A stretch of 64,000 nt of DNA from NCBI RefSeq assembly GCF_946848805.1, contig NZ_CAMPFU010000002.1, forward strand, positions 828,501 to 892,500. Direction: 5' to 3'. The position numbers and the translations under genes were made by a program. This stretch comes from Deinococcus sp. Marseille-Q6407. Its GTDB lineage: Bacteria > Deinococcota > Deinococci > Deinococcales > Deinococcaceae. Shown here piece by piece: positions 33,566 through 47,176 of the stretch; position 1 is the first letter of the stretch; the number at the start of each line of letters is the position of its first letter. The notes beneath the pieces are model-generated. The model was not told the DNA's origin and did no database searches. It saw nothing but the letters and a program-made list of their open reading frames with translations.

Positions 33566-34918
33566 TTAGACTGCGCCCACCTTCTCGGCGATGATGCCTT
33601 CGATGTAGTCGGTCACGCTTTTCAGCGGCACGCGGCTCAGCACGTCTTCCAGGAAAGCCGTCACCAGCATCTTCTCGGCCGTTTCCTTGTTGATGCCGCG
33701 CGAGCGCAGGTAGAACATCTCTTCCTCGCCCACCGGGCCGGTGGTGGAACCGTGGCTGCAGCGCACGTCGTTGGCATTGATTTCCAACTGCGGCACGCTG
33801 AAGTTGCGGGCCTCGCTGCTCAGCATCAGGGTGCGGTGCTTCTGGTAGGCGTCGGTCTTCTGGGCGCCCAGATCCACCTTGATCATGCCGCTGAACACGC
33901 CCACGCTCTGGTCAGCGCCTACGCCCTTATACAGCAGGTCGGAGTAGGCGTTCGGCGCGGCGTGGTGCTGCAGGGTGTAGTGGTCGAAGTGCTGGTCCTC
34001 GTCAGCAAAGTACAGCGCCAGCATTTCGCTCTCGGCGCCGCTGCCGCGCACGTAGCTCTGCATTTCGGTGCGGCTGAGGGTGGCGCCCATGGTCACCACC
34101 AGGCTATTCAGCTTGCCGTCCCGGTCCACATCGCCGCGCTGGCGCTGGATGTGGGTCACGCCTTTGCCCCAGTTCTGGATGGAAACATAGCGCAGACGTG
34201 CGCCCTGCTTGACGACCAGCTCCACCGCGCCGATGGCGTAAGCGTTCTGCAGCGGCTCAGAGTCCTGCTCATCGATAAAGGTCACGCCGGCGTTGTCCTC
34301 GGCCACCACCAGGGTGCGGGTGGCAGTGTAGCTGTCCGCCGCGCTCATCACCCGGAAGGAACCCAGCGGCAGATCAACCTCTACCCCGCGCGGCACGTAC
34401 ACGAAAGCACCGTTGGTCCACAGGGCCGCCGCCAGCGCCGAGAATTTGCCCTCGGAGGGATCGGGCGACTTGCTGGGCGTGGTGCCGGGCGCAGCGATGG
34501 TGGTGTCGTCAGGAACTTCGGCCGGCACCACCGAGTAGAGGTAGCCCTGCACCAGATCGGCATGCTGTTCCACAGCCGTTTTCAGGTCGGTGAAGATCAC
34601 GCCCTTGTCCTGCAGCTCCTGCGGCAGCTCGGTGCGGTACACCACGTCGGGACCGTCGAACACCAGAAATGCGCCGGCGTCGGTGCTGCTCAGGCGTTTT
34701 TGCACACTGGCCGGCAGCTGCGACACGTCCTGCACCGTGTCCCGCTTGGGGTGCGGCTGCAGGCTGTCAAAGTCCACCTCTACGCGGGTGTACTTCCAGG
34801 CTTCCACGTCCTCGGTGGGCACCGGCAGCGACTCGAACAGGGCCAGCGATTCTTGGCGCTTGGCGGTCAGCCACTCCGGGCCACCGACCTGCGCGAGGGT
34901 TTCAGTAAATTTGGTCAT
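33566..34918 (-). CDS. sufD: Fe-S cluster assembly protein SufD
   Basis: Component of the SufBCD scaffold that builds iron-sulfur clusters. 450 residues. The N-terminal helical part (ESLALFESLPVPTEDVEAWKYTR) is typical of SufD, and the beta-helix core contains YVPRGVEVDLPL, QNWGKGVTHIQRQRGDVD and the C-terminal NDVRCSHGSTTGPVGEEEMFYLRSRGI, with the His and Glu region that contacts SufB. AAGGAG precedes the ATG. In most genomes it follows sufB at once; here two small genes lie between (34972-35959). Confidence 0.94.
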   Translation of the reverse strand: MTKFTETLAQVGGPEWLTAKRQESLALFESLPVPTEDVEAWKYTRVEVDFDSLQPHPKRDTVQDVSQLPASVQKRLSSTDAGAFLVFDGPDVVYRTELPQELQDKGVIFTDLKTAVEQHADLVQGYLYSVVPAEVPDDTTIAAPGTTPSKSPDPSEGKFSALAAALWTNGAFVYVPRGVEVDLPLGSFRVMSAADSYTATRTLVVAEDNAGVTFIDEQDSEPLQNAYAIGAVELVVKQGARLRYVSIQNWGKGVTHIQRQRGDVDRDGKLNSLVVTMGATLSRTEMQSYVRGSGAESEMLALYFADEDQHFDHYTLQHHAAPNAYSDLLYKGVGADQSVGVFSGMIKVDLGAQKTDAYQKHRTLMLSSEARNFSVPQLEINANDVRCSHGSTTGPVGEEEMFYLRSRGINKETAEKMLVTAFLEDVLSRVPLKSVTDYIEGIIAEKVGAV

Positions 34919-34971
34919 GGAGACTCCTTAACATTGAAAGCGGAAAAAGACAAGAGCATATCTGCGGGGTA

Positions 34972-35337
34972 TTATCCCGCTGTACGGGCATAATCCGGCA
35001 GGAACCGGGGCGAACGGGTACAGCCCTGCTCAGGGTTCAAGAACACCTCGGCGCGCGCACCAGAACTGTAGAGCTGCTGAATGGCACGGCCACGCTCACA
35101 AAACGGCCCGCCCTGCTTCGCCTGCTGCGCTTCTGTGGCCGAAGCGTAAGCAATGCAGTACACATACATCCCCTCCGACATCAGCTGCTTATCAAATGAC
35201 CGTGCACAGCCGTGTACAGCCGCCACATCTTCGCCGGGCCGCAGCACAAAGCGCACCTCATGCGAGCCGTAGTTCTCGTCGGTGACACTGTCAACCTGAT
35301 GCCCGGCGCGGAACAGCCAGGTTTGCCAGCTGTTCAC
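34972..35337 (-). CDS. Small exported-type protein, N terminus apparently lost
   Basis: 121 residues from the first possible start (GTG 35337). It is paralogous to the next gene: WLFRAGHQVDSVTDENYG here matches WNFRAAHRVVAVKDVTRDG there, and both carry four or five Cys with similar spacing. Upstream in the same frame runs a hydrophobic stretch (FFLLLAALLWLWLWATSGG) that looks like the missing signal anchor, but it is cut off by a TGA near 35390 with no start codon between. So either the N terminus has decayed or an unusual start is used. Function unknown. Located inside the suf operon, between sufB and sufD. Confidence 0.5.
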   Translation of the reverse strand: MNSWQTWLFRAGHQVDSVTDENYGSHEVRFVLRPGEDVAAVHGCARSFDKQLMSEGMYVYCIAYASATEAQQAKQGGPFCERGRAIQQLYSSGARAEVFLNPEQGCTRSPRFLPDYARTAG

Positions 35338-35521
35338 GCCGCCAGATGTGGCCCACAGCCACAGCCACAGCAGGGCGGCCAGCAGCAGGAAAAATCAGTG
35401 ATTTGTTGGATAAAAAGCATGTGGTTTCGGGTTTTTCCTCTTGGTGAGGGGATGGGGCGGGAGCGGAGCCATCTCACTAAACTGACCCAGCTGCAAGGTG
35501 CGGGGGCAAAGAAGCTGGGCC

Positions 35522-35959
35522 TTAGCCAAGGTCACATGTTGCCACCCGTTCAATGACGACTTTGACTGTCTTGGCATCCATATAAGGTGTCTGCTCTGAG
35601 TGGGCAATTTCGCATTTGATGGCCTTACTGGCCTGCATTTGCAGCTGGGCTGAATGAGCAGAAAGAAAGGCATGGCAGCGAGTGAATTGCGTCTCCGACG
35701 TCATGTCATGCCCGAAGGCGGCGGCGCAAGCTTTGACATCGGCTTCTGCGCTTTCCGGCGTGGTAACAAAATACACGTCCCGGTAGCTGAAAGGCATAGA
35801 TGGGCCGTCCCTGGTTACGTCCTTAACGGCCACCACCCGGTGCGCGGCCCGAAAGTTCCAGGTTTTTGCGCCATACTCCCAGCCAGTAAGAGACAGCCAC
35901 GCTGCCGCAACGAGTGCGGCCAAGGCGATTCCCCAGATTTTCAGGTTTCGTCTTTGCAT
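35522..35959 (-). CDS. Small membrane-anchored Cys-containing protein
   Basis: 145 residues: a short basic N terminus (MQRRNLKIW), an anchor helix (GIALAALVAAAWLSLTGW), then an exported domain with Cys in VKACAAAFGHDM, FTRCHAF, IKCEIAH and VATCDLG, enough for two disulfides. I recognise no family. It starts 23 bases after the sufB stop but has its own TATAAG box six bases before the ATG (35966-35971), so it can be transcribed independently. Paralogue of the gene between it and sufD. The surrounding DNA is less G+C rich than sufB and sufD. Confidence 0.65.
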   Translation of the reverse strand: MQRRNLKIWGIALAALVAAAWLSLTGWEYGAKTWNFRAAHRVVAVKDVTRDGPSMPFSYRDVYFVTTPESAEADVKACAAAFGHDMTSETQFTRCHAFLSAHSAQLQMQASKAIKCEIAHSEQTPYMDAKTVKVVIERVATCDLG

Positions 35960-35982
35960 GGCTGCCTTATACCCTCAAGCGG

Positions 35983-37389
<1,407 letters not shown>

Positions 37390-37505
37390 CTTGACTCCTT
37401 AAAAGCGGGCAGAAGGCCTGAAGTGCCGGAAAAGGTCGCGGGGAGCGGTTAAGCAGGTTCCTGCAGAACTCCGCTTTGACCGCCGTTACCGCGCCATTCC
37501 AGTTC

Positions 37506-38261
37506 TCAGGCGGTCGCCAGTTCCTTCACCCAGTCGTAGCCCTCGGTGTCGAGCTTCTTGGCGAGTTCGGGGCCCCCGGTTTCCACCACGCGGCCGTTCA
37601 CGATGATGTGCACCTTGTCGGGGGTGATGTAGTCCAGCAGGCGCTGGTAGTGGGTGATGATCAAGCCGCCCAGGTTGGGGCCGCGCAGGGTGTTCACGCC
37701 GTGCGAAACGATCTTCAGGGCGTCCACGTCCAGGCCCGAATCGGTTTCGTCCATAATGATGTAGTTGGGTTCCAGCATCAGCATCTGCAGGATTTCGTTG
37801 CGCTTCTTCTCGCCGCCAGACATGCCTTCGTTGAGGTAACGCTCCACGATGCTCTCGTCCCATTCCAGGGTCTTGAGTGCACTTTGCAGCTTGCCGTAGA
37901 ACTCGCTGAACGAGACTTCTTCACCTTCGGGCTTGCGGGCCTGCATGGCGAGGCGCAGGAAGTTGGCGATGGTCACGCCGGGGATTTCCACCGGGTACTG
38001 GAACGCCAGGAACACGCCCAGGCGGGCCCGCTCGTCGGGTTCCATATCCAGGATATTCACGCCGTCTACCAGCACTTCGCCTTCGGTCACGGTGTATTCG
38101 GGGTCACCCACGATGACCTTGGCAAGGGTGCTCTTGCCGTTGCCGTTGGGGCCCATGATGGCGTGCAGTTCGCCGCGCGGCACCACCAGGTTGATGCCCT
38201 TCAGAATCGGCTGATCGCCGACGGACGCGTGCAGGTTCTTGATTTCGAGTTGGTGCGTCAT
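37506..38261 (-). CDS. sufC: Fe-S assembly ATPase SufC
   Basis: ABC-type ATPase that drives conformational change in SufBCD. 251 residues: Walker A in [16 protein letters not shown], the Q-loop [13 protein letters not shown], signature [17 protein letters not shown], Walker [17 protein letters not shown], and the H-loop [11 protein letters not shown]. First gene of the suf operon. AGGAGG lies six bases before the ATG. A TACAAT -10 box and a 15-base inverted repeat lie 55-90 bases upstream (separate entry), which probably control the whole operon. Confidence 0.96.
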   Translation of the reverse strand: MTHQLEIKNLHASVGDQPILKGINLVVPRGELHAIMGPNGNGKSTLAKVIVGDPEYTVTEGEVLVDGVNILDMEPDERARLGVFLAFQYPVEIPGVTIANFLRLAMQARKPEGEEVSFSEFYGKLQSALKTLEWDESIVERYLNEGMSGGEKKRNEILQMLMLEPNYIIMDETDSGLDVDALKIVSHGVNTLRGPNLGGLIITHYQRLLDYITPDKVHIIVNGRVVETGGPELAKKLDTEGYDWVKELATA

Positions 38262-38316
38262 AGCTTGCCTCCTGTATTGGCGCTTGGCACGAAATATTCG
38301 TTTCCCGCCATTCTGT

Positions 38317-38351
38317 TAGGAATCATTCCTATCTGGCCGTTCCCCATTGTA
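38317..38351 (-). promoter_or_regulatory. suf operon promoter and 7-1-7 inverted repeat
   Basis: TACAAT (38346-38351, minus strand) is a likely -10 box. Just downstream, at 38317-38331, lies TAGGAATCATTCCTA, a perfect 7-1-7 inverted repeat whose core AATnATT matches the centre of Fur-family boxes. A repressor bound there would sit at about +8 to +22 of the sufC transcript. Confidence 0.6.
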
Positions 38352-38428
38352 CCAGCTCGGCAGAATAAATCCGAGTGCTGGAGTACAGATTGCGGGGCGC
38401 CTGCCAGCACGGAAACACAGGCCTGGCC

Positions 38429-39571
38429 TCAGCTCAGCCGCAGCACCGATTGGTTGCCACGCAGCACAAAGACCAGCACGCCGCGCTCCGCCAGCACGCC
38501 GGCCTGCTTTTCCAGCTGCCGCACCGTGTCGGGGGCGCCGGCCCACTGCTTGCGGGGGGTCTCGCCGGGTTCCAGGTAAAAGCCTTCCGGCATGGCGATA
38601 ATGGCGACCCGGCTGGCGGTGGCGCGGGCCCGCAGGGCCTGGGTGACCAGTTCTGGGGGGGCAAACTGGGTGATTACCAATAGGTTGGTGCCGGGGCGGG
38701 GCGGGTGCAGCACAGGCGCTGCCTGACCGCTGCCCTCCAGCTCGGCCAGGGCACGCAGGACCGCCCGCTGGGCCTCAGCGGCGCGGTCGGGCGGGGTCTG
38801 TCCCTCGGCCGTTGCCAGGGACACGGGTAGGCCATCTGCCCAGGCCTGCGCCGCCAGGCTGGCTGCCAACCGCACCGCGCTTTCGAGGTAGGTGGCGTTG
38901 CCACCCGTATCCAGATAAATGGTGACCGAACTAGCCGCCGTGCGCTCCAGTTCGCGGATCATCGGCACGCTGCCGGCGCCGCCGGTAGAGAGCGAGCGGG
39001 CCGAGAGCTTCCAGTGAATCTGCCCCGGCGCGTCGCCCGGTACGTAGGGCCGCGCTCCCCGCAGGCTGATGGGGTCGCTGAGGCCCAGATTGCGGGTGAG
39101 CTGGCCTTCGGAGAGCAGCGGGCGCAGCAGTTCCGGCAGGACAACACCGTGGGTCTGGGGATAGGCTTCCAGGCTGGCCGGCACCTCCAGCAGCCTGGAG
39201 CGCCAGAACAGGCCCAGCGGATCGGCCCAGCGCAGCACGGCGCCTTCCCAGCGGTACACGCCCCGGCGGTTGGGCTGCAGGGTCAGCTCCAGGTGCTCCG
39301 TGTGGCGGCCCTGCCACAGCCCGCCAAACACCACCGGGCGGCTCGGCACCACGGCGCGGGGGGGCGGGTCTTCCAGCACCAGGCGAGTGGGCAGGCGCGT
39401 TTCGATGTCGGCAGTGACGGTCAGCGGCTGGGCCTGGCCCACCATGCCGGCCGGGCGCAGCTCACGGGTCAGCTCCACGCGGGGCGGCCCCCGGTACAGC
39501 CACCAGACGAGCCCCGCCAGGGCCGCCAGAAACAGCAGCCAGATGAATGCGCTGAGCAGGCCAGCACTCAC
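38429..39571 (-). CDS. DUF58 domain protein
   Basis: About 380 residues from GTG 39571; a TTG 66 bases upstream inside moxR is an alternative. Two N-terminal hydrophobic segments (SAFIWLLFLAALAGLVWWLY) anchor it in the membrane. The DUF58 signature is SLRGARPYVPGDAPGQIHWK (near residue 190), with a preceding Ig-like part (PNRRGVYRWEGAVLRWADPLGLFWRS) and a following von Willebrand A-like part. DUF58 proteins are usually encoded beside MoxR ATPases, as here, and are thought to act with them in assembling or activating envelope complexes. The exact job is unknown. Confidence 0.85.
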   Translation of the reverse strand: MSAGLLSAFIWLLFLAALAGLVWWLYRGPPRVELTRELRPAGMVGQAQPLTVTADIETRLPTRLVLEDPPPRAVVPSRPVVFGGLWQGRHTEHLELTLQPNRRGVYRWEGAVLRWADPLGLFWRSRLLEVPASLEAYPQTHGVVLPELLRPLLSEGQLTRNLGLSDPISLRGARPYVPGDAPGQIHWKLSARSLSTGGAGSVPMIRELERTAASSVTIYLDTGGNATYLESAVRLAASLAAQAWADGLPVSLATAEGQTPPDRAAEAQRAVLRALAELEGSGQAAPVLHPPRPGTNLLVITQFAPPELVTQALRARATASRVAIIAMPEGFYLEPGETPRKQWAGAPDTVRQLEKQAGVLAERGVLVFVLRGNQSVLRLS

Positions 39572-39575
39572 CTGC

Positions 39576-40618
<1,043 letters not shown>

Positions 40619-40622
<4 letters not shown>

Positions 40623-41260
40623 GCGGGGCCTTGCCTTTCGGAGGAGGAAGAACGATCAGCAGCGGAATGTTCCGAGGAGGATACGGGAGCGGCAGGCGGG
40701 GCGCCAGCCAGGATGAGCGCGGCGGCTCCCTCGGCAGCCTCAGCCTGAGCGTCGGTCACGCCACCGCCGTAACGCACCGGGCCGTAAGCCGCGCCCAGAG
40801 TCGCCAGCGGGGCGGCTTGCCCCGGCCACTCGGCGGCCACTCGCCGCAGGTACTCGGCCGGGGTTTCAGCTTCCCGGCGGCTCAGGCCAGCGGCGCTCAG
40901 GTGAGCCTCGGTACGGGCGTAGGCAGCGCGGACGCGGTGCAGGGGCGCAGCAAAAGCAGAGGCAGGAGGAGAAGAAACGGACGCCCGAGTGGTTGGGGCT
41001 GGAGGTGCCGCAGGCTTGGTATGACGCCGCAGGAAAAAAACCACCAGCAGGGCCAGGCCCATCACTCCGGCCAGCCACCAAGCCCGGGCCCAGGAGCGGC
41101 CCCCACCGGCGGGCTGCTCGGCGGCGAGCGTGGCTTTGGCCATGTTCTGCGTGCCTTCCGAAAGGCCGCAGCCGTTGGTGCCCAGCCGCCGGCCTCCGCG
41201 AACAAACCAGGTCACGCCCTTCTGGTCCGGGTCGCACCCTGCAGTGGGCGCGGACTGCAC
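40619..41260 (-). CDS. DUF4129 protein, C-terminal part of a TGA-interrupted gene
   Basis: 213 residues from GTG 41260, or 174 from ATG 41143. One transmembrane helix (WWLAGVMGLALLVVFFL) is followed by a DUF4129 domain (LHRVRAAYARTEAHLSAAGL, then ETPAEYLRRVAAEWPGQAAP, and GPVRYGGGVTDAQAEAAEGA). The frame is open upstream without break through 41335 to the TGA (41336-41338) that ends the next gene, and the added sequence (QAYAYRCDNADPTTCGQQEW) looks like exported, Cys-containing protein. So this and 41336-41995 appear to be one ancestral gene, paralogous to the intact 41998-43491 gene. It ends in an ATGA overlap with moxR. Confidence 0.6.
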
Positions 41261-41335
41261 GGCCTGCTGCCTATACCATTCCTGCTGACCGCAGGTGGTG
41301 GGGTCAGCATTGTCGCAGCGGTAGGCATACGCCTG

Positions 41336-41995
41336 TCAGCCCACCGTTTCCGCCTGAATGGTTTCCAGGGAAGCGGCCACCCGGCCATCCACCTGCCCGA
41401 GGAGAGACGTTCTGGGCAGCAACAGCGCTATCAGCAGCACCGCCGCCAGAGGCAAGGCACCCTGCCCCCACCGCGTCTGCCAGAAACTCTGCCCGCGGCT
41501 TGGCTCAGAACTGGACTGTACAGGGCGGAACGGCCGGCCCGCCCGCGCCAGCGTCCGCTCATGTCCCGGCCGCAGCAGGGCGCCGGCCACCAGCCCCAGC
41601 AGCCCCACGGGGTGCGGAGCCAACAACAGCGGCAGCAGCAAGAACACCCAGCCACGCAGGGTTTCACTGCGGGAGGAGCCACCCTCATCTGCCAGCAGTT
41701 CGGCAGCGCGGCACGCCAGCCACAGGGCCACCAACCGCAAGAACAGCAGCAGCGCGAGCCACCAGTCGGGAAGCCAGCCGCCCGCCGAGAACTGAGCCTC
41801 CAGCAGCGGCCAGAAGCTGAAACCCACCAGCAGCGCTCCGCCCAACAGGCGGTACATTTCCCACTCTTCGCGCCGCGCCGTTACCGCGAAAAGCAAACAC
41901 AGCAGCAGCACAGCCCAGAACGGCAGCCAGCCCCAAAGAACGAGCGGCAAGGCCGCATGGATGATGATTCTGGAGAGCGACACCTGACGATTCAT
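41336..41995 (-). CDS. Multi-pass membrane protein, N-terminal part of a TGA-interrupted gene
   Basis: 219 residues with about five hydrophobic helices. It aligns with the N-terminal half of the intact upstream paralogue: LLPLLLAPHPVGLLGLVAGALL here against LLPAFVLAPHPLGLVSLGAAIL there, and IALLLPRTSLLGQ against AGLLLPRASLWDQ. It stops at TGA (41336-41338) inside what should be the exported loop, and the same frame continues into the DUF4129 part. The ATG begins two bases after the upstream TAG, so the tandem copies are translationally linked. Function unknown. Confidence 0.6.
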   Translation of the reverse strand: MNRQVSLSRIIIHAALPLVLWGWLPFWAVLLLCLLFAVTARREEWEMYRLLGGALLVGFSFWPLLEAQFSAGGWLPDWWLALLLFLRLVALWLACRAAELLADEGGSSRSETLRGWVFLLLPLLLAPHPVGLLGLVAGALLRPGHERTLARAGRPFRPVQSSSEPSRGQSFWQTRWGQGALPLAAVLLIALLLPRTSLLGQVDGRVAASLETIQAETVG

Positions 41996-41997
41996 GG

Positions 41998-43491
41998 CTA
42001 CTTCCCCGATGGCTGCGTTGCCAGCACCTCGGCGGCGCTTCTCTCGGCCTGCTCAGCCTGACCCTCGCTGATGCCACCGCCGTAGCGCACCGGGCTGTAG
42101 GCGGCGCCCAGAGTCGCCAGCGGCGCCGCCAGCGACGGCCACTCGGCGGCCACCCGGCGCAGGTATTCGGCGGGAGTTTCGCTGGAACGGCGCGGCCGCC
42201 CGGCTGCAGTCAGATGCCGTTCCACCTGCGCGTAAGCCAGCCGGACCCGGTGCAGCGGAGCAGAGGCCGCCACCGGAGCAGACGCCGTCACCGGGGCGGC
42301 CTCATGGGTTTCCGCGTAGGCATAGATCTCGCGGGAGCGGGCGGTCAGCAGCCGCCAGACCCCGGCTAGCACGGCGAACAGCAACAGGGTGCCCAGCAGC
42401 AGAAACAGCAGGTTGTAGATATTCGGATTGCCCAGCGGCGTATTCACCAGTAGGTCCACCACTATCTGCACGGCGGCTTCCAGCGGCCCGGCGTCGCCGC
42501 CTGCAGGTGCCGGCGCGTGCTGGCCGTCCGCCACGGTGATGTCCAGCGCCTGAAACTGGGCGGCCAGCATCACCGCCAGCAGGCTGAGCGGCAGGGCCAG
42601 CAACGCCAGCAGGGGCCAGACCCGCCGCCAGTCCGGAGGCCCACCGGGACGGCGCAGCTGACGCCAGAGGCCGAACAGCGCCGCAAGAATGATGGTCAGC
42701 AGGAGCAGCACCGCAAGCAGATTCAGATAGCCCTGCGCGGTGCGCTCAAGGCCCTGGCTGGCACCCGCCCCCGGAGTGCCGGGCAGGAAAGTCGGTGCCG
42801 ACGGTAAGCCCGGCAGCGCTGACGGCTTAGCAGGAGCCCCCGGCACAGCCGAATGGTCCACCACCGTGATGTGCTCGGTCACGCCCATATAGTCGGTGGC
42901 CTGATCCCACAAAGAGGCGCGGGGCAGCAGCAGGCCGGCCAGCAGCGCTGCAGCGGCCGCGCCGGCCAACCAGGGCCAGAGGACCGGCGCCCGACCGGAG
43001 GAGCCAGGGGCGTCCTGACGGGTACCCTGCCAGCGGCCGCCCGTCAGGGTGTCATCGTCGGTGCCGCGCTGCAGCAGAATGGCCGCCCCCAGGCTGACCA
43101 GGCCCAGCGGGTGCGGCGCCAGCACGAAGGCCGGCAGCAGCCACAGCCAGCCGCGCCCACGGCGCTCCTCAGCACGCTCGGCAGCCTGCACGACCAAAAA
43201 TGCAGTGGCCATCTGCGCGATCACCACGAAAAAGGCCGCCACCATGTAGTGCTGATTCCCGGCCTGCATGGCCAGCCAGAGGGTGACCAGCAGGTTCACA
43301 GCCAGCACCAACAAGGTGAGCTGAGAGCGGTAAGCTCGCAGGGTGTCCTGGGCCGTCAGGGCAAAGACGGCCATCAGGCCCAGCAGCGCCGGCAGCGGCA
43401 CCATCCCGGCCAGTACCAGAGACAGGGCGGCAAAGGCCACGGTACGCCACAGGGGGAACGGTCCAGCGGCCGCCGGCGCAGCTTGTGTCAT
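41998..43491 (-). CDS. DUF4129 multi-pass membrane protein
   Basis: 497 residues. The N-terminal half has about five helices, then an exported loop (about 200-270), a helix pair, another loop and a final helix (YNLLFLLLGTLLLFAVLAGVW), followed by a cytoplasmic DUF4129 domain (LHRVRLAYAQVERHLTAAGR, ETPAEYLRRVAAEWPSLAAP, SPVRYGGGISEGQAEQAERS). DUF4129 usually closes TgpA-type transglutaminase-like proteins encoded next to MoxR and DUF58 genes; here no transglutaminase core is seen. TATACT (43498-43503) six bases before the ATG makes the message leaderless and sets the start. First gene of the unit that runs to 38429. Confidence 0.78.
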   Translation of the reverse strand: MTQAAPAAAGPFPLWRTVAFAALSLVLAGMVPLPALLGLMAVFALTAQDTLRAYRSQLTLLVLAVNLLVTLWLAMQAGNQHYMVAAFFVVIAQMATAFLVVQAAERAEERRGRGWLWLLPAFVLAPHPLGLVSLGAAILLQRGTDDDTLTGGRWQGTRQDAPGSSGRAPVLWPWLAGAAAAALLAGLLLPRASLWDQATDYMGVTEHITVVDHSAVPGAPAKPSALPGLPSAPTFLPGTPGAGASQGLERTAQGYLNLLAVLLLLTIILAALFGLWRQLRRPGGPPDWRRVWPLLALLALPLSLLAVMLAAQFQALDITVADGQHAPAPAGGDAGPLEAAVQIVVDLLVNTPLGNPNIYNLLFLLLGTLLLFAVLAGVWRLLTARSREIYAYAETHEAAPVTASAPVAASAPLHRVRLAYAQVERHLTAAGRPRRSSETPAEYLRRVAAEWPSLAAPLATLGAAYSPVRYGGGISEGQAEQAERSAAEVLATQPSGK

Positions 43492-43528
43492 GGCCCAAGT
43501 ATAAGCAGCGCCGCTGCCCCCGCCTGCC

Positions 43529-44005
<477 letters not shown>

Positions 44006-44111
44006 AAAGGCACTATGCCAAAACGGCGGGCCAAAAACAGCGGGGATGGAAAACAGCAGAGGCCAAAGCCCGCCTGTTCGGCGCGGCGGGCCAAAGCTCC
44101 TGGGCGGCCCA

Positions 44112-44143
44112 CAAAAAAGAAGCCCCACCCGGCGGTGAGGCTT
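44112..44143 (-). terminator. Terminator after rpoD
   Basis: AAGCCCCACC (44120-44129) pairs with GGTGAGGCTT (44134-44143) with one mismatch and a four-base loop; on the minus strand a TTTTTT run follows (44113-44118). It lies 35 bases after the rpoD stop. Confidence 0.9.
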
Positions 44144-44178
44144 GTCTGGTTTTGCCTGACTGGCTTGTAGCGAGCAGC

Positions 44179-45639
<1,461 letters not shown>

Positions 45640-45881
45640 GGGTCCTCCAGGGGTCAGGAGAGTGAGGAAAGAAGCGAAGGAATTAAGGAAAAGCGCTGCC
45701 CGGTACGCTGTGCCAGCGGCCCGGGGCCAGGGGTGCAGAAAAGGCACCGGAGGGGGCAGGGGCCGGGTCAACTGGCAAAAAAGCGCAGGATAAAGCAGAT
45801 CAGGTCAAATGACGGTGGGCGGGGACAGGCAGGACAAATTAACACAGTAGTTTAGCATCCGGCCGCTGCGCCAGGATGTGT

Positions 45882-47048
45882 TTAAGCGCGCTTACAGGCT
45901 GACAGAACCTTGAACCCCCGTTCATGGGTCAGTACTTCGGCAGGCCCCAGGGCAGCCAGCTCGGCTTCGTACGGCAGGAAATCGTTGGCGACCAGAATCA
46001 GCCGGCCGCCGGGGTTCAGCCGCCGGCGGGCCGCCGCGATGAACTCGCGCGCCACATCCAGCACCACGCCGCGCCCCACGTGAAACGGCGGGTTGGTCAG
46101 AATCAGGTCAAAGCGGCGTTCGCCCAGTTCCGAATCTACATCCGAGTGCACGGCCTCACCTGCCAGCCCATTGGCCTCCAGCGTCAGCCGGGCGCTGCGC
46201 ACGCTCTGCAAGTCGCCGTCTGCCAGGGTCACGGCAGCGCCGCGCTGCGCGGCCCAGGCTCCGATCAGGCCGGTGCCGCAGCCCAGGTCCAGTACCGCCT
46301 GCCCGCTGAGGTCCAGCCCTGGCAGGGCGCTCAAGGTGTCCAGCAGAATGCCGGTGGCCTTGTCTGCCCGGGCCGCGCTGAATACGCCGGGCAGGCCCGC
46401 CACTTTCACGCCGTGATCTTCGTAGCTCTCGGCAGCTGGTAACTCGGGGGTGGGGCCGGGGCGGCGGGTCAGGACCGCCACCCGCATGCCTCCATCACGG
46501 GCAATGGTTTCGCCGGTTCCGAACGCCCGCGACGCGGCCCGCACGTAGCGGTCAAAGCCTTTGGCCTTGTCGCCGGCCAGGTAGAGTTTGCCGCCGGGAG
46601 GAGTGTGGGCGTGCGCCCAGCTGACCTGGGCCTGGGCATACGCAGTACCGCGGTCACCGGCCAGCACGCAGGCCACCGTGCGGGCCGGCTCCGGGAAGTG
46701 GGCCTGCAGGTCGTCTCCGGGAGCCGCCACCACCGGCTCCAATCCGTCGGCCCGCAGCGCGGTCAGCGCCGCCGCCGCGCCTTCCACCGGGCGCAGCTCG
46801 ACACCGGGCAGCGAGGCCAGCAGCCCGCCCATCGCACTCAGGTCCAGCACTGGCCCCCGCACCTTGCGCTTGAGCATGGTCTGGAACAGCAACAGCTGGG
46901 CGTCGTCCACGCCGGGATAGCCGCGCACACCCGGCTTGGTGGGCGGCGCGCCATATTCACGCAGCGCCGGGGGCAACTGCGCCGCGCGAATCTGAAAATA
47001 AGAAGACTGAGGTGAGGTGTCATGTTTCGGTATAGGGGCGGGCTTCAT
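45882..47048 (-). CDS. Class I SAM methyltransferase, RsmC-like (rRNA guanine N2)
   Basis: 388 residues, two Rossmann-like halves as in RsmC/RlmG. The N-terminal half lacks a clear SAM motif (LLFQTMLKRKVRGPVLDLSA); the C-terminal half is active-looking, with LDLGCGTGLIGAWAAQRGA and the N-P-P-F catalytic motif in FDLILTNPPFHVGRG. These enzymes methylate guanine N2 in rRNA; which position cannot be told. The start at ATG 47048 is supported by TACACT (47056-47061) seven bases upstream (leaderless). An open frame extends 100 codons further upstream, but it is shadow sequence before the promoter. It diverges from a diguanylate cyclase gene. Confidence 0.85.
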   Translation of the reverse strand: MKPAPIPKHDTSPQSSYFQIRAAQLPPALREYGAPPTKPGVRGYPGVDDAQLLLFQTMLKRKVRGPVLDLSAMGGLLASLPGVELRPVEGAAAALTALRADGLEPVVAAPGDDLQAHFPEPARTVACVLAGDRGTAYAQAQVSWAHAHTPPGGKLYLAGDKAKGFDRYVRAASRAFGTGETIARDGGMRVAVLTRRPGPTPELPAAESYEDHGVKVAGLPGVFSAARADKATGILLDTLSALPGLDLSGQAVLDLGCGTGLIGAWAAQRGAAVTLADGDLQSVRSARLTLEANGLAGEAVHSDVDSELGERRFDLILTNPPFHVGRGVVLDVAREFIAAARRRLNPGGRLILVANDFLPYEAELAALGPAEVLTHERGFKVLSACKRA

Positions 47049-47176
47049 ACTGCTCAGTGTAGTCGCCGGGCCACCGCTGCCCGGGACCCTTTCCGGCCCC
47101 ATGACCAGAGTGCCTCCCGCCCCCAACCCCCACAGCTCCTCCCGCGCCACTGCCCGCCCTGCTGCTGCTGGCGGCC

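Noticed and set aside
35395..35673. 92-codon minus-strand frame between the two small proteins in the suf operon
   Set aside because: Overlaps the supported 35522-35959 gene in another frame and has no start signals or recognisable sequence.
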